Origin: Phytoseiulus persimilis
Lineage: Eukaryota; Arthropoda; Arachnida; Mesostigmata; Phytoseiidae
Reading direction: 5' to 3'
NCBI GenBank assembly: GCA_037576195.1
Contig: CM075101.1
Location: forward strand, 14,570,001-14,634,000
DNA length: 64,000 nt
Shown: positions 1 through 13,916 of the stretch, piece after piece
How positions within the stretch are numbered: the first letter of the stretch is position 1
How the letters are laid out: every line of letters starts with the position of its first letter
Translations under genes and position numbers: made by a program
The notes under the pieces: model-generated
Database searches by the model: none
The model's input: only the letters and a program-made list of their open reading frames with translations
What the model was told of the DNA's origin: nothing

Positions 1-3000
1 TTTGAATCGAATGTCGAGCGAACGAATCCAATGCTCCTCTCGAATGGACACCCTCGGGTGCGCGGGGCTTCTGGTTGGACTTGCCCATACAGGAACGACG
101 CACGGCTCGACTAATTCAACCGGATACGGGCGCATAGACTTTTTTTCCACGTGGGCGGATCAAACGACTTCACCGTTGCGCGGCTGCTGGCTGACCAATG
201 GCTTACCGAGTTGCCCCGAACAGCAGGGCAACGACGGAATCTTTTGTTTCAGACACGACTCGGGCGTTACACGCCACACTGACGCTGGCTCAGCGCGCGG
301 ATCACCAGCCGGTCAGCTTGCGGATAGCGCTCACCGATGGTTAATGCGATTGATTGCGAACAACTCCAAGCCATCACATCTTCTTCCAGGCGAACATCAA
401 TCCATCGAAAAATCCACTCCGCTTCTGATCGTCCGACGTCTGAGTCTTCTCTCCTTTCCGACCAGGGCCTCCGATTTTTGGTTCGACAAACGTTTCGTCC
501 AATGACGTCCTGTCCAATGTTCTTCAAATCGCCGACGTCGATGAAAGCTTCTCTTCGATGTTTGAGCCCGCATGACTCCTATCTGGAACACGCCTGAACT
601 CGGAGGAAAACGAAAAATGAACAGACTCGATGGCATTGAAAGTCGCTTTGGTGAACTTCTTCCATTCTCAATGCGAAGAGCATCTTTCGATTCAAAGATG
701 AATGGTGTATAGAATCCATTCTTCACCTGAATATCCGGTGCTAATATGCACGGTGGTGTCTTGCTCATTTGAAATCTATTCTCAATTCCAACGACGTCAT
801 GACGATGCCGCAAATGGATCAGTCACGACCACGCTCGAACGGAAGTTTTTTCTCTCGGGACCAGCACCCCTGCTTGTCGACGGATAGCGGCAGAGCACAA
901 TATCCTTCAGCTCCCTGATATTTGCTCAAAAGAAAAGTACCAGAGGACACTCGATCAAGAGCAATGATGTTCCACATTAGTCGATCGCGGCGGAACATCT
1001 ACTCATTTTCTTTGGTTCATGCCACCGAGGAACTTCGAGGAACCGTCAGATGGGTTTAGTATTCCAAATCTCTCGCAGTCGTGTCATTCATCGTCAGGTC
1101 GTACTTTCATTGTGTTCCGACTGGGGAATTGAAGGAAAATTTTTGATTATCACTGAGTTATCACTGAGAATCACTGACAGAAATGCGTACGGACGGAACG
1201 CTCAGGCGCAAGCGTCGTGACCCCGGAGTCGCTACGGAGAAGCATTCCAAAGTGACACTTTGACTCTTCGAAACAGATCGGTGATTTGCCAGAGAGCTTA
1301 GAGGGTTTCCCGGGAAAGGCAGAAGGGACCGCTGCGGATATTCCGATCCTCAGTTTTTGAAGCTACCAGCGTAGATGTGACATCAGTATCTGAGCGATAT
1401 CTAATTGAAAAATCGATATTTCCAGCAAATGAAAAAGATAAGCAGATGACAACCTCACTGGGTCGTCGGCTCGAGAATCAATATCCTTGGTCAGCGGATG
1501 GAGAAGCGCGATAAGGCCAGCACGACGCCAAGCTGATAACGATGGGAAATGTGGCGTATGATTCGAGTGTGTCACGTAGAGCGAGATATAGCGGCGCGAG
1601 CCGTTTTGTTGAAACCAGTCCCGTTACGAGTCAGGAGCTGCAGCGACATGCGATAAAAAAAAACTGTCCTTGATTTCTTCGATCCGACGCGAGTTTGTAT
1701 CAAGGCCTTCTTCACTTTTAGCGTTTTGCCGAAAATAGAGTAACATGTTTTTCCTCCATCTACACTAGTCCGTTCTCTCAAGCCTCAGTTCCAGCGCATT
1801 CGACCAATTCAGCGCAAGAACGAACTCATGGGATCGCTCGATACCGTCTCCGCGTTCTCCATCTGCATTGTCATTGACGGGGAATTATGACAACAGTGAA
1901 ACGATGATGAAGAGTCGGTTTGACGGCGACAAGCGCAAAACACGAATTAACCTTCACCTTTGTCTCTTCGTTACTCCACAAACAATTTAGCTCCCTAATA
2001 GCCGTATTGTCCAATGGTCAACAATGGTCATTAGGACCGAGATTCAGCTTCCTCCTCTTGTTGTCCTCATCGTTTTCTATCCGACCGTGTTTTCATTTTT
2101 TGTAACAGTCAAAATATGATTTTGAATGTCCATCCGCTAGCTCGTGGTCGCAAGCCACTATCTGAAGGTTGCCGAACGGGCTGTTCGCCCGACAACCAGC
2201 CCCGCGGCAACCCGTGACAACACGAGGATGGCAGAGCTGCCAAGCAAAAACTGTTCACGCAGCCACCACCTTAAGCGTCTGCAGCGCTGGAAAAAACCTG
2301 GTCCTTAGCGATAGACACCAGTGAGCAGACCTGCAAGCTGTTTGCCGCGGCTCAGGTCCCCGGCTTAAAGTCAAGGCTCTATTGCGTCAAGGAAAAACTT
2401 CGAATCGCATACGTGAAAACACGTCAGTCGTACGAATTATCGAAGGACGTCCCAGTGCATTCGCTCGAGCCGCGGGCGCGATCGAACTGGAGAGATTCAC
2501 TACATCTTGAGATTTTCTCCCTGGACAGTTCGTGGGCCTCTTTCCCCGCTTGCTCACGGGACGACGCAGCGGCGCTGGTCATCGCCTTTCCCAGAGTAAG
2601 AGCCTGTCTGAGGAGGGGGTTCCGAGCGTGACTCCGTCTGAACGCGCCAGAGCATGTCAGACTTGATGCCCCGGATCAACTAAAAGTACCCAGTACGCAC
2701 AGCCCGGAATCGTTGCGAACGCAACGTCATTGTTCGCGTTTGTGACTGGGTATTAGTGGAAGTTGATCACAGCATGGCGGCGCATGGAATGATCTAATAG
2801 TCCTATATCGCAGCATAAACGATCAGCGGCGACTGGTTGTTGAGGAGCCTGCAGTGTCTTGTGACGCAACCACGCTCGCAGCGATCGAGAAAGACTGCCG
2901 GTACTGATCCAAACACATCTTCCGGCAACGTTCTCCATAATTAAATGCATCAGACGTCACAAAGGTCAGCAAAAGGAGTGTCTGCTTGTTCGCTATCCCA

Positions 3001-6000
3001 CTGATGATGCATTCCGTTGATTATCTCAGCCAGGTGGAAGACTTGAAAATATATATCCGGTCACAGCGGACGCTTCCCATTCAACGTCATCGTCGCGGAT
3101 CCTTCAGTTGTTTCTGCTGTCCCCTTGGAGTACGAGATCGCCGCTGATTTCGATCACATCTGGATGATTTTCGCTGAACTTGGAGCCGATATTGTTCTCG
3201 AAGGCAGCGTGAGCGACGGCCGGTATGAATCGTTCAAGAGTCTCACCCAGTCCCCAGAGATTTGACAAACCGATCCTCGAGATTCTGATGGAGCGTTATA
3301 ATGCACAATGGGTATCAGTGATCTTCGAACATCTACGCCGCGAGAGCGATCATCGTTACCGATACCGGAGACGTTTCAAGTGTTTGGCACTGATTGGCCT
3401 CGACCGCCAACAACTGCGCCTATCGAAGATAGGGTGAGAAGTGAATTCGGGAATTCGGGAAAAACTCCACCTGATTGAGCTCGTTCGACTACTTAGAGTT
3501 CCTCTCCACCAGGCACCGGCCCACGGACAGGAGGGATATGATCGAAAAAAAGGACAGGCATCGATTTTCCATCGTTCCGCCAGATTCAGTTTTAGCAAAC
3601 ATCGACGAGGATTCCTCGCGGATCGCTTGCCCACTGATGGTCTGCTCTCTCAAGGAACGAGCACAAGCGTAAATCGAGCGAAAGGGCAAGCATGGCTACA
3701 AGCCCCGCAGGATCGTTTTTGCGGGATGTTACATAAACGGTACGGAGGCGATCAACACAATGCGATCCCGGGCTCCTGCCAGCTTGCAGTTAGAATGAGC
3801 GAGTTGCGAGCGAGCTGTAGAAAGCAGCCCGACCGACTGAACTAAGGAGTGGTGAGTGAGCAAGACAGCGAATGGACGAAGAGCTGAATGGAAAAGACGA
3901 CTTGCATCAATCTAGGTGAGGCAGCCGACAGGTCCTGCGCCGAGCCTCTCAGGGTTCAGTCGGATTACGCCGTACAACTATCTGACCCGTCATCGAACCA
4001 AAGCCATCAGCTCCCCCAGCTCAACATCCAAATCGTCGTTACCGTAATGATTGTGATCATTGTTTAGACATCGTCTCCCACGAAGTGGTGAAGTATTCGT
4101 TGAGAGCACCGGTCAAGAGACCAATTGATTTTCCGCCGGGTTCCGTCCTGATGCTTGTAGCCTTCAGAGTTCTTTCCGATCAAGAGTGGCGGTTGCGGCG
4201 AATTTCATCTAATTACCCGCCTACTGTCCCCCCGGAGGAGGGAACTTCCCTATCCGATGACGAGAAAGTCACCTGCCGCGGATTCGTCTCCGGCCTCGCG
4301 ATGAATGAGGTCGGAACGGAACACAAAATCGTGGGTTGGGATGCCGTGACATAATCTTGATGTCAAAGCGGTCGACCTTTCTTTGTCCACAGAAAGAACA
4401 ACAAGTGAAACTTGATGTCTCATGGATTTGGTCGTATCCATTGTCGTCGGTGTCGACGCAGTTCACAGTCTGCTAGTTGTCACATGAATGTGTCCATGGC
4501 GTGAAACGTCTTCCTGTGTGACTTGCATCCTCCAAACTTAACGCTCGTTGAGCACCGTTGGGCACTCATCGCCGCCGTAAACGTCCACGTAATCAACGGT
4601 TATGTCAGTTAGCCGGCGAAGCTTCGAGGTTGACTGGAATACCCGAAACGGTTCGGCTCTCCACTGAGAAACGGGGCCCACTCCACCCATATAGTTCCCT
4701 GTCCTGCGCCCGGAATTCGCAGAAGTTTCCATGAGCATGCTCGAGCTAAACTCGGGACTAAGCGTTGAAACATGGCATCAGTCGTCGAGACCACGATTCG
4801 TTCTCGTTGACGCTCGAATTGAGCTAGGCTACGAGAACGAGGTTCTCCACTTGTCGTCGGTACTCGCAGCCTTTCCTCTCTCGGACTAGCGATTAAACGA
4901 CCACGAGAAAAGAGAGAATAACGGAGTTCAACAGCCGTAGAAGTTTTTTTCGGAACAGAATTCTTCTGTTGCTAGTTCTTCGAACGTGCTTGTCTTCATC
5001 GCGGAGTTTTTTCCTTCCCTTCGTCATCTTGCAATTCCCATTTTCCGCTTCTCATCTGGCCTATGGAAAGACGACTGAACGATTTTCGGGCTGTTTTTCT
5101 GCCTGGTCCCCTCCTTTCTCGACATGTGTCTTCAGCAGAAAGTTCGCCAGCGCATTGTTCCTCGGAGTTTTGTTTGATGATTTCTGTTTCGTTGTCTCGT
5201 TTATATTTCAAGGCGTTCCATATTCATTCATCCATCGATCATTACGAGAATGAGCCCTCCCGAGTGGGGTTTGAAGCGCATTTATAACGGCGGGGACGAG
5301 AGCGAGAATTAAACTACGCGTGTACACGACGGCCAGCGGGTTCTCCAACTCGAGGGTTGGAATCGAAATCCAGTATCAGTCTGATCATTGACAAGCCCTC
5401 AGTATTCATAAAGTAGGTTTCGACATTTACTCACGTGGCACACCTCGCCAACGTAACGGAGACGACAATGCACATCCGAGCCGGTGTGTCACTGAATTTT
5501 GTTGCTTTGTCAAAAGTCGAAACAACAAGTTTCTTTTCATGATAATACTATCGTTGTTGATGCAGACATTCCTCGTTGCGTGAGTGAATGACGGTGGGCT
5601 GTCCCATCGTCGGTCTGTGCTTACAACCCGCCCGCGTGTCGCTTCGTCTGCGCTGGTAGTATATATTTGGACCATGTGCCAGCCTAGCGGGCCAGAGTCC
5701 ACTTACAGCGGGGAATTCGTAAAAAGTAGAGTTCCTCATCATCAACGTTATGAATTTGTAGATGGTGAACGACAACCAAAATGAAATGTCCATCTGCCTG
5801 TCTTTCGCCATGTCACGACTAACGAACATCGTTTCACAAACAATGGAATGAAACCTAGATAAATGAGATTTTTGCAGCCGGAACCTTTTGTTAGCTGCGA
5901 CATGGATTGTCCGGAAAATAAACAGATTGACGGATAAGCGAACTGGGGAACGGAAAAAAAAGACGAGCTCCGTTCTCCTTGTGTCTCGCGCTCGTCTGTC

Positions 6001-7825
6001 AGACGGGATCGACGCTTCAGTGGGGTCTCCGTACATTTCTCTGTCTCGGATCGGCCTTCACAGCTTCTCTGTTCCCAGCAGCTTTCCTCGCTCAAAGCCT
6101 TGAACTGTCCCAGACCCGAACTCTCGGAGAATCGGGTAGAGAAACCAAGTATCAGTGCATCGTCGAACGATAATATTCCCTGATCCGAGTGGAAGCGCAT
6201 CGGGTTCGGTTTGGTTCGATGACCCGCCGTTGTCGTCTCGGCAGCCATCGTGGTTGTCGTTTTGGTCTTCGTTTGGTGTGATAAACAGCCCACCAATGTC
6301 AAGCCGGCCGGCCGGCGAGAAGGCAAGCAAGCCCTCAACCGTTGACACCTGTCAGAGATCAGCTAACGCTGTTTGAGAGGGGTCTCTGCTCGGAAGGAGG
6401 TGGTGCTAGTGGTAGTCGCTGCAAACACTAAGACCGGCGCTGGCAGTAGTGTCGGTGGCCTCACTCACGGTGTCGTCGTCGTCACCGTCTGCAGCGACAG
6501 TTCAGGAAAGAGCCACAGAAGTTCGTCCCTGCTTCCCACCCACGCAGTTGCAAACAATCGTTCATCTTGGCTTCCGGAGAGGAGAAAGTGTTTTGCATCG
6601 ATGACCGCTTCGGTCCTCTTAATTCTCGAATGTTCACAAGCCCGACGATTACCCAACGGTTGCGTGGCCCGATTCAGCCGGTTGCATTTCTCACAGTCGT
6701 CAATAATAGCCGGACACTTCTTTACTCGTACGCGAAGCTGCGTTGACACATCCGTCATGATCTTCGGTTGCAAACGCCGACATGTTTCGTTTGTCGGCGC
6801 TGCAGCTTGTGGATTCTAGCGAGAATCTTGGGCTTCTCTCATTGCGGTTCTGACCGCGAACAGACGCGTCATATTGTGAAGCTCGACGGATGAGGCAGCG
6901 GAACCCGGTTGAACTCGAAACCGTATTCCTTTGATGGTTCTCTGCGGAACTTCAACTTCGTCAGTTGGCCAAAGCTTCTTACGGACCATATTCCGTGGAA
7001 TCAAACGAACAACCGAAACCTGCTACAAGTGTGGGAGACTCTCATGTTCGAGAGAAGAGTGCTTGGGGACACCAGAGCGAGTGGGAGAATTAGGTGCGCT
7101 GCTCCTCATTATCGCCGAGGTCAGGGCCGATTCTCGCAACTTGGGCGGGCCGTCTTGGGCGTGTACGTTTGTTGAAGCAAAATTTTTCGGCCACGATTGT
7201 CGCTTTATGCGTCCAATATCTCGTACGAATACAATGACACGACTCGAGCTAGTTGTCATGTGTTATGATTTGTTATGACGGGAGGTACAGCGGGATGAGA
7301 ACAATGGAACGAGGCATCGAAGCATTCGCTTATCACGGTTTCACGACCACCAACAGTGGAGTGCTTCCCGTAGTACCAATAATGGCGCAAAAACAACTGA
7401 ATGTCGTATGCAAAAAATAATGTCATCAACGAAGTCAGCCGCATAACGCGTTTGTGGATCGTTTGCATGATGTCATCTCAACACTCGTGTCGGCTGTGTG
7501 GACAGGTGCTCGCGCCAGCGTGATACTCTGTCCCCGGGGACGCGATTCTCCACCCTTAATAACGCCCATGAACTGAAGCTCGCGTCCGAGCACATTTCTC
7601 GAGAGGTACGAATTTTTCGATGATTCCGCCTGAGAGCTCGTCGCGAATCATCTTTCCAGTGGGATCCCCTCGATGTAGCACTTGCTGCTGAGCAAAGCAA
7701 ATCATTCCTGAAGGGTAGGACCGGGACTAAACCACCGGCGCCAGCGCTGCCGTTTGGGTGATTCTGGCTTTGACGAGGGTCGTGCGCAAACAGATGCATT
7801 CGGTCTCTTTGTTGGAGTAACGCAG
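1..7825. other. No recognisable gene (7.8 kb)
   Basis: I read all frames here and found no stretch that I can assign to a protein family and no consistent exon series. Open frames up to about 200 codons occur on both strands but overlap one another in different frames, as expected by chance in DNA of about 50% G+C. A short imperfect hairpin lies at about 2166-2196 (outer GGTTG/CAACC, inner CGAACGGGC/GCCCG). The stretch around 6230-6480 is rich in GTCGTC/GGTGGT-type triplets. It could hold untranslated exons, introns or regulatory DNA of a gene lying to the left; nothing in the sequence decides this. Confidence 0.5.
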
Positions 7826-7938
7826 AAAAGGACATCACCGTCGTCGTCATCTTGGTCGTGCTCACCTGCATCGTCTTCTCGATCTATTGTGTGATCTCTC
7901 GACGCCCGACATTGCGGCTCTGGGTGCGCCGACTAACG
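7826..7938 (+). CDS. Candidate membrane-helix exon, gene unknown
   Basis: This is an exon-sized open stretch bounded by a possible acceptor (GAGTAACGCAG) and a good donor (ACG|GTTAGT). If it enters with two bases completing a codon, it encodes KD, then a strongly hydrophobic run ITVVVILVVLTCIVFSIYCV, then the basic segment ISRRPTLRLWVRRLT. A helix of about 20 residues followed by Arg-rich sequence is what a single membrane crossing with a cytoplasmic tail looks like. No neighbouring exon could be linked to it with confidence, and I recognise no family. It could be a chance open frame; the combination of hydrophobicity, charge asymmetry and two splice signals is the only support. Confidence 0.3.
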
Positions 7939-10900
7939 GTTAGTTCTTTTCTCTTTCACTCTCGTATCTGTCTCGTCGTGCGACGTTGCTCCGTTATATC
8001 CGATCTTTCCATCTGTCGGGCGACCGGTTGCTCAGAATTTCGGGAAACCACCGCAGAGCGAGAGCGACGGCCCGACTTTCTTTTCTCGGAATTGAAAAAC
8101 TTCTTCTGATGCGACAAATCATGAATGTGGGGGAATAACTCGCCCGACAATCTCTCGACATCGCCGTCATGTTTTGACTTCGGGGCAGTTTCGGGTTCTC
8201 TATTCCGAGGCGGTGCGATTCGCTTTCTTGATGGAGAAAGCTCCAGAGTGATCCTTGGCCGGAAAGATTTCGGACATTCGGAATCCCGTTCAGATGCAAC
8301 AGGGGGCTGTATTCGACGTCCGTTGAAACCGAGAACTCGCGCCCACCCCCGAAACGCCGGTATGCATGTGAGGCTTTCTGGCTCAAACGTTGACCCCATC
8401 GAAGACACAACTGTCGGCGAAGCCCCGACAGGGCTTGAGCTTGCTAGTCACATGGACTGCCCGCATATTCGTTCGTTAGTTTATGTTAGTGTCGTCTATC
8501 AGCGAGGCAGAGCAACCCGGAAATTGGAAGTGATCGGCGCCGGTGCATAAACTATTTATGAAACGAAACTCTCGTCGGAGGCCTCGCCCCACCCGTTCAG
8601 AGTGCTAAAACGTCTATCGTTGACTCATGCAGCGCACTCTTTGGAAATAACACCGGCTGCACTTGCCTCGGTCGGACCGCCGGAGGGGGGAAGGAACATG
8701 GAGAAAGACCCGGAGCACGGGAGCATGAAGAACATAAACCGATCACAAAGATTCCAGTTTCCCAGGAACTGTTTGAGCAACAATCTCATAGTGATCGATT
8801 CACCTCTCAACGACGAGAGCGCGGAACCGCAGCCCCGAAGAGCTTCGCCCGCGCCACGAGCATGTGGAGTCGGAACACCGAGGAGCTCAAGCTAGGCTCG
8901 ATGAATCCACTGGAACGAACCAAAACAATGGATTCGGAGGCATTCGCTGAAATCAGCATCAGGTCCTGGGAGTGTTTTCGCTGCTGTACAACGACACGAT
9001 GAGGGCCGAATCACCGTACTAAGTCAAAGCCAAGCTGCAGGTTCCGTTGTTAATTCCCGAGCCTCTCGGAATGAGCATGATCATAACCTGGCTCATCATC
9101 GGGTGTCTTCTTCTGCCATCGCGCCGGGATCGTTTCAGACTATGGGAACAACAACAAGTTTAGGATACCATAGCCGTTTCCTTCAATGGCTCGCCAATTA
9201 AGGTGCCCCAGGGCTAGCCGGTCCGAGCACGGCCATCTGCTTGTTGATGCTGGCACTCGGGCAGGTTGGCTGGCTAACAGCATGCCTGCACGCCTGCTCA
9301 GCCGACTGGATGTCTTTACCGGACGGTTTGACGGGGATGCCCCATCCGAAAGCGGCAAAGAAGATCTAAGGCAGTCGACGATAGTGAGAGCGGGCACCCC
9401 ACCGGAGGAGGCGATGCCGGTTCTCACTCGAAGAAGCCGACAACCTACCAGGCGGACTCACATCTGATCGAAATCTCAACAACCGAATTCGAATCGTGTA
9501 CGATCGTCGTATCCAGTTTTCTCGAGCGAACCTCTGGCGGGTCGAATTCCATAAACAACCACCACCACGGAATGAGTTCGGCGATCGATAATAGAGCGAC
9601 GGGGCCACGCAGTATGCTCTCCGAGACGTGTGGATGTGGAGCGATCTAACTCCGAAAAGCCCCTAAACGGTCATCGAAGTTTCGTCACTGATCGATGCGG
9701 TACAGTCGCCTCCGACACGAATCTACAGACAGCTTCAGCAATAGCCACGTCGTTATTCCGACTTATTTATGTAACCATTGCTCGGTGGAACGTGAATTCG
9801 TTCGTTAACACGCTCAAGGAGAGAATGTGATATCTACTTTCATTCGAAAAACTGACTGGCAGTCAGCCACAGATGGCTAGAGCTCTGGGGAAGCTAGTCT
9901 TGTTCGTTATGTAACACACAGTTAAACTCCCAGTTGGCGAACAGACATTGTTCGTTGTTGTCTTTATTACAGGCACAGCCAGAAAGACGGGGGAATTTAA
10001 AGGAAGAAAAACCCACGAAAAGGAACAGAGAGAGAATGGAAGAAAAGTTATTACATTCAAGCAACGCGGTGCAAATATTTTCGAATGGCGCGCACTTCTC
10101 GCCGAGAGCTTTTTTCCTTCTCTAAAATACACACCAGCTCGCATGGGTTTACAAACAGTCCCGCGCACGAGCGAGCGCCACAGGCCTTCCTTCCACGAAC
10201 TAAAACAAAAAGCTGCTGGATCCGCTCGAGTCTTTCAACGCTCGTTCAGAACAGAAACCAATGACAGAAAGCCCCATAAGCACCATCCGCTGATCAGCAG
10301 TATGCATAGTCTTGCAAAGCGAAGCCGCCTCCTCTGTTATTTGGGTCTGAAATTTCATTGTGAATTCTCAAAGCTCCCTCGCGATCAGATCCCGCAGAGA
10401 CTGTTCGCGACAAGCTCATCATCTCTTTGGAGAGTTCGATCGACACAGCGAGGCCAGGTTTAGAGTTTCCAACCACGTTCAGAAAGAATAACTCCACACC
10501 CCGCGTGCTCTACCTGAGTCCGGGATGAGATGACCACGAGAATACCTGACTTGTTCGATAAATATTTCCATTACCTGAAAGACAGAATGCAAACAGTTCA
10601 GTTCAGAGCTGCTAGGGCCCCGTCTGGACCAGTTATCTAATCAAGGTTACGCCACTGACCGATTAAATCGTTTCTGCTGACTTCGACACTGGGTCTCTGG
10701 ATACGGAACAAACTTCGACGACGCGACAAACGCGTCTAAGAGAGATACTAAAAAGAGAGAGAATCAGCTCCGTCCCATGAAGCGGCAAGTCACGGAATGC
10801 GTGCTAATCCTACAGGTGTGACCCCATTTCTCTCGCAGCTCTCTGTCAACGCTACACGAGAAATCTGAATTTCAGAGCTCTTGTGTTTCTCTTCTTTTTG

Positions 10901-13272
10901 CCCTCTGCGTATGGTCTGTCCGTTACAGATCCGCCAGCCGGCTGAATGAGGCGCCAGCAGGTTGGCGCTTGCTCCTTTCAGCTGAGATGCCGTTTCGGCA
11001 AAGCAGGTAACCGTTTAGGCCGCTAGGCCGGGAGGCTTGACCTGGCCCCGCCGCCTGAAGGTTTCGAAGGAGTGACATTTTTCATGTTACCCACTTTCCC
11101 CATGTAGATTCAGGTGCTGACCTCCCATCAAGCGACCCAAGTTGCCATTGCCGCCGCGATCGTCGTCAAATGCTGACGAGTGTACACACGAGCAAGCTGC
11201 CTATTTCGTACAGGGAATTTCCAATTCTTACTGACACGGTGCAACACTGCCCCTCGCTAACTAAGGCACGCTCATGTGGACAACAAAGCCCATATCTCAC
11301 CCGAATTGAACGGAGTTTCAACACCGTAGCGCCCAACGAAGAGAGAGAGGGCCACGATACGATTTTGAAGCGATTTGCTGGCCGTCCTTAACATCGATGA
11401 TTTTGCGTCATCGTAATTTCTCCCTCTTCTTCGGTGTTCCCCTGCGTTCTTATCCAGTTTCGTCCGTAGTTTGCCTGTCTCAGCGCCTGTCGGTTTCTTG
11501 CCGGTCGGTCCGTCCGTCAGTCAGTGCATCTATCCATCCATCCATCGGGCGATAGCCGTGGCCATCCACGATTTTTTCGTGGATTATTTCTTTTTTGTTC
11601 TGTGAGCTTTCGGCTCGCGTCGAGGCAAAAAAAAAGCCTGGTCAAGGCATCAAACAGTCCCGTTCGTTGATACGTCAGTCACTCATGCAGTGAAATAATG
11701 AGGTGCTGGGTCATCGTATACAATGCAAGAAAGGCCAGCGCAGAGAATGCTGTATCTTGGCTGGAAGTTTCAGAACTGAAAGATCCGTGTCGATATTCCA
11801 TTACTGGAAATGAAGCGAAATGTTCGAATGACGGTTTTTGAATGTTCGAACTTCAGCAGTAGTCCTTCAATTACCACAGAATTCAGGAAACACTGTGTTC
11901 CGCAGAGTCCATGCTGAGGTGGCCGTCAAGTACGGCGGCTCAGACGTGGGAACGGTACTGCGCCACTGAATACGGTCACGGGCGTTCGAGCGGAATGGTT
12001 GGAACGATCGGACGAGCAAACAACTTTCGAAAGTTCGATTGAATTGAAAATCGCCTCAGCTGATTTTAAACCTCATTCGATTCGGTCGATGCGTCACTGA
12101 TTCCGTCATGAGGCTGCTGGCGAGAAGGTGGTCAGGCTGCCTTGCTCAGTCATTTGACTGCGCCAGCGGAGTCACCATCCGGTTTTATGAACCGGAACCT
12201 CAATCGAAGCACAGTTTCCCTTTTCATCGTTTGTAGTCCATCGACAAACACAGGCGCCGTCACAGCGCTCGCGGGCGTCGTCTTTGACACAACATGGAAG
12301 TGTCACCCGTTTCCCGGTTATCGCGGACGGGTGGACCAGCCAGAAGAGGCAACAACAACAGCCACTCTGAAGGAGAATCGGAACGATGAAAAATGGAGCG
12401 TTTCCTCTCCGAAAATCAAGGTTCTCCTGATCGGAATGGACGGAAAGTCAGAGCCAAGGATCTCATGATGGGGAAGTCAGAAAAACTAAGGAGTAATTTT
12501 ATCATGTGTCCTCTTGCTGTCCCTTCGGCCGTCCGACCGCTCGCTAGCCGGCCTGCGTGTCCGCTATCGGTGCCGTAGGGTACGTCATTCGATTATTGTA
12601 TGGCTCCGAAAGGAATGGATGAAGGTGACCGTTCCAAATGAATCCGCGAAAAATTCTGTCCGAGCTGCAAATGGAGATATCAGCATCGTCATGGAGCCAT
12701 GATGCCTTCAAATCGAAAGCGGCGAGAGGTTTCGGATTTCCTTTTCGCGCCGCTCTACTCCAACGTTGAATTCGATCCGGAAACATGAAAAGAACGATCC
12801 ACGAAAATGCCCTCTCGAGCGAGGCAGAAGGCTGCGGCGCACGGCGCGACCCCAAGCTTTCCCACGACGTTTCCTTGAATGCTCAACTTTTCATCATCTG
12901 TGCAAACACCCCACGAGTTGTGGCTTTCGTGTTTCAGTCGCTGCCTCGTCGAGAGATGCGGACGAGCCGCAATGAAATCCAAAATAGAGGCGAGCAAATG
13001 AAGGCAATCGAAATAGCGGCGGCGACTGCGCGGCGTCGGGTCGGCCGAAAGCGACGGCATGGGCCTACGGCCATCGAAGCTACAGTCACCTCGTATGGAA
13101 CCGCCGCTCACTGCGGGAAACTTCGACGTCACGGCCCGCGCGGCAACGGGTCACTGTAATCACGAAAAAGCAAACCACCAAACATCGACGCCATCACATT
13201 TGTGATGTGCGGCGAACTAGCCCTAGTAGGGTAGTAGCAAAAGCCGTTGCAGCCAAAGTTTTCTTTCACAAG
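7939..13272. other. No recognisable gene; two hydrophobic coding-like stretches at 9.0-9.4 kb
   Basis: At 9023-9160 (+) an open stretch encodes PLLIPEPLG followed by MSMIITWLIIGCLLLPSRRD, a helix-like run with a basic end. At 9202-9366 (+), after a possible acceptor, another open stretch encodes STAICLLMLALGQVGWLTAC and then ADWMSLPDGLTGM. The second is faintly like a helix and following loop of SLC17-type transporters, but the resemblance is from memory and weak. Both end in stops without a clear donor, so they may be pieces of a decayed membrane-protein gene or chance. The rest, including the pyrimidine-rich tract with CCATCCATCC repeats near 11500-11545, shows no gene that I can support. 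Confidence 0.35.
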
Positions 13273-13916
13273 TGCTGGTCGACTGCAGACATGAACTCAA
13301 CGAAGTCGAGACATCCGTGCGATTATATTATGGCTCCAATCCCCTCTATTTCCGAGCCAGCAAAGCCATCTTCGAATGTGCGCATGAGCTTGAGGAGTGC
13401 GAAGCAAAACACATGAACGGCTCTGCGCTGAAATACTCCCAGAAGAGTTCGCTCGCGATCCCGCTATCCGGTGAGCCATTCATGAGTTTGCACGAGGGTA
13501 GTGAGCCGGGTTCTTTGATGCTTTTTTTTATGAAGTTTTTGCAAGTCACCCTCTCATTCGCGCATTGCCAGATGGCGAATCCCAGAGCGACGTGAGTATC
13601 CAAAGACCGTTGGGCTCACTAACAAACTCGTGCGAGCTCGCTTCAGCAGCGGACTCGATTGTCGAGCGCTACTGACTCAACGCGTTTGTCGCACTTTTTG
13701 AGAGCAGCCATCGGAGCGGTTCTCCCACATCCCCAGCACTGAACTCAATGCGCAAACTCGTGAATCCATCTTCTCGGAAAATACAACATCTCAGGGTCGG
13801 ATTCCTCGCCGAACTGCTCGAGAAAAGCGCTGCACTCGTCGAGTTTTTCCGTGTTTGATCTCCGAAGAAGACGATCGCCTCGCGATCGTCGTGTGGCTGT
13901 AACTCGAGCGCGTTAG
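13273..13916 (+). CDS. Candidate two-exon gene fragment, family unknown
   Basis: First exon about 13273-13470: preceded by a pyrimidine-rich acceptor (TTTTCTTTCACAAG) and closed by a strong donor (TCCG|GTGAGC). It encodes about 65 residues with evenly spaced acidic and aromatic residues and cysteines, including LVDCRHELNEVETSV, LYYGSNPLYFRASKAIFEC and AHELEECEAKHMNG. The composition is typical of folded protein and unlike the frames around it. A second exon at 13795-13916 (acceptor ACATCTCAG) joins in the correct phase and gives a Ser- and Arg-rich tail, containing FSVFDLRRRRSPRDRR, that ends in TAG. No start codon or upstream exon was identified, so the 5' part is missing from this model. 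I do not recognise the family; the three cysteines in a helical-looking segment suggest a secreted or membrane protein, which is inference. Confidence 0.4.

Noticed and set aside
2-505. A 167-codon plus-strand frame at the left edge
   Set aside because: No domain, low-quality composition, overlapping frames on both strands and no splice context; chance in 50% G+C DNA.
2166-2196. A short hairpin as a structured RNA or terminator
   Set aside because: The stem is short and interrupted, and there is no gene or T-run next to it.
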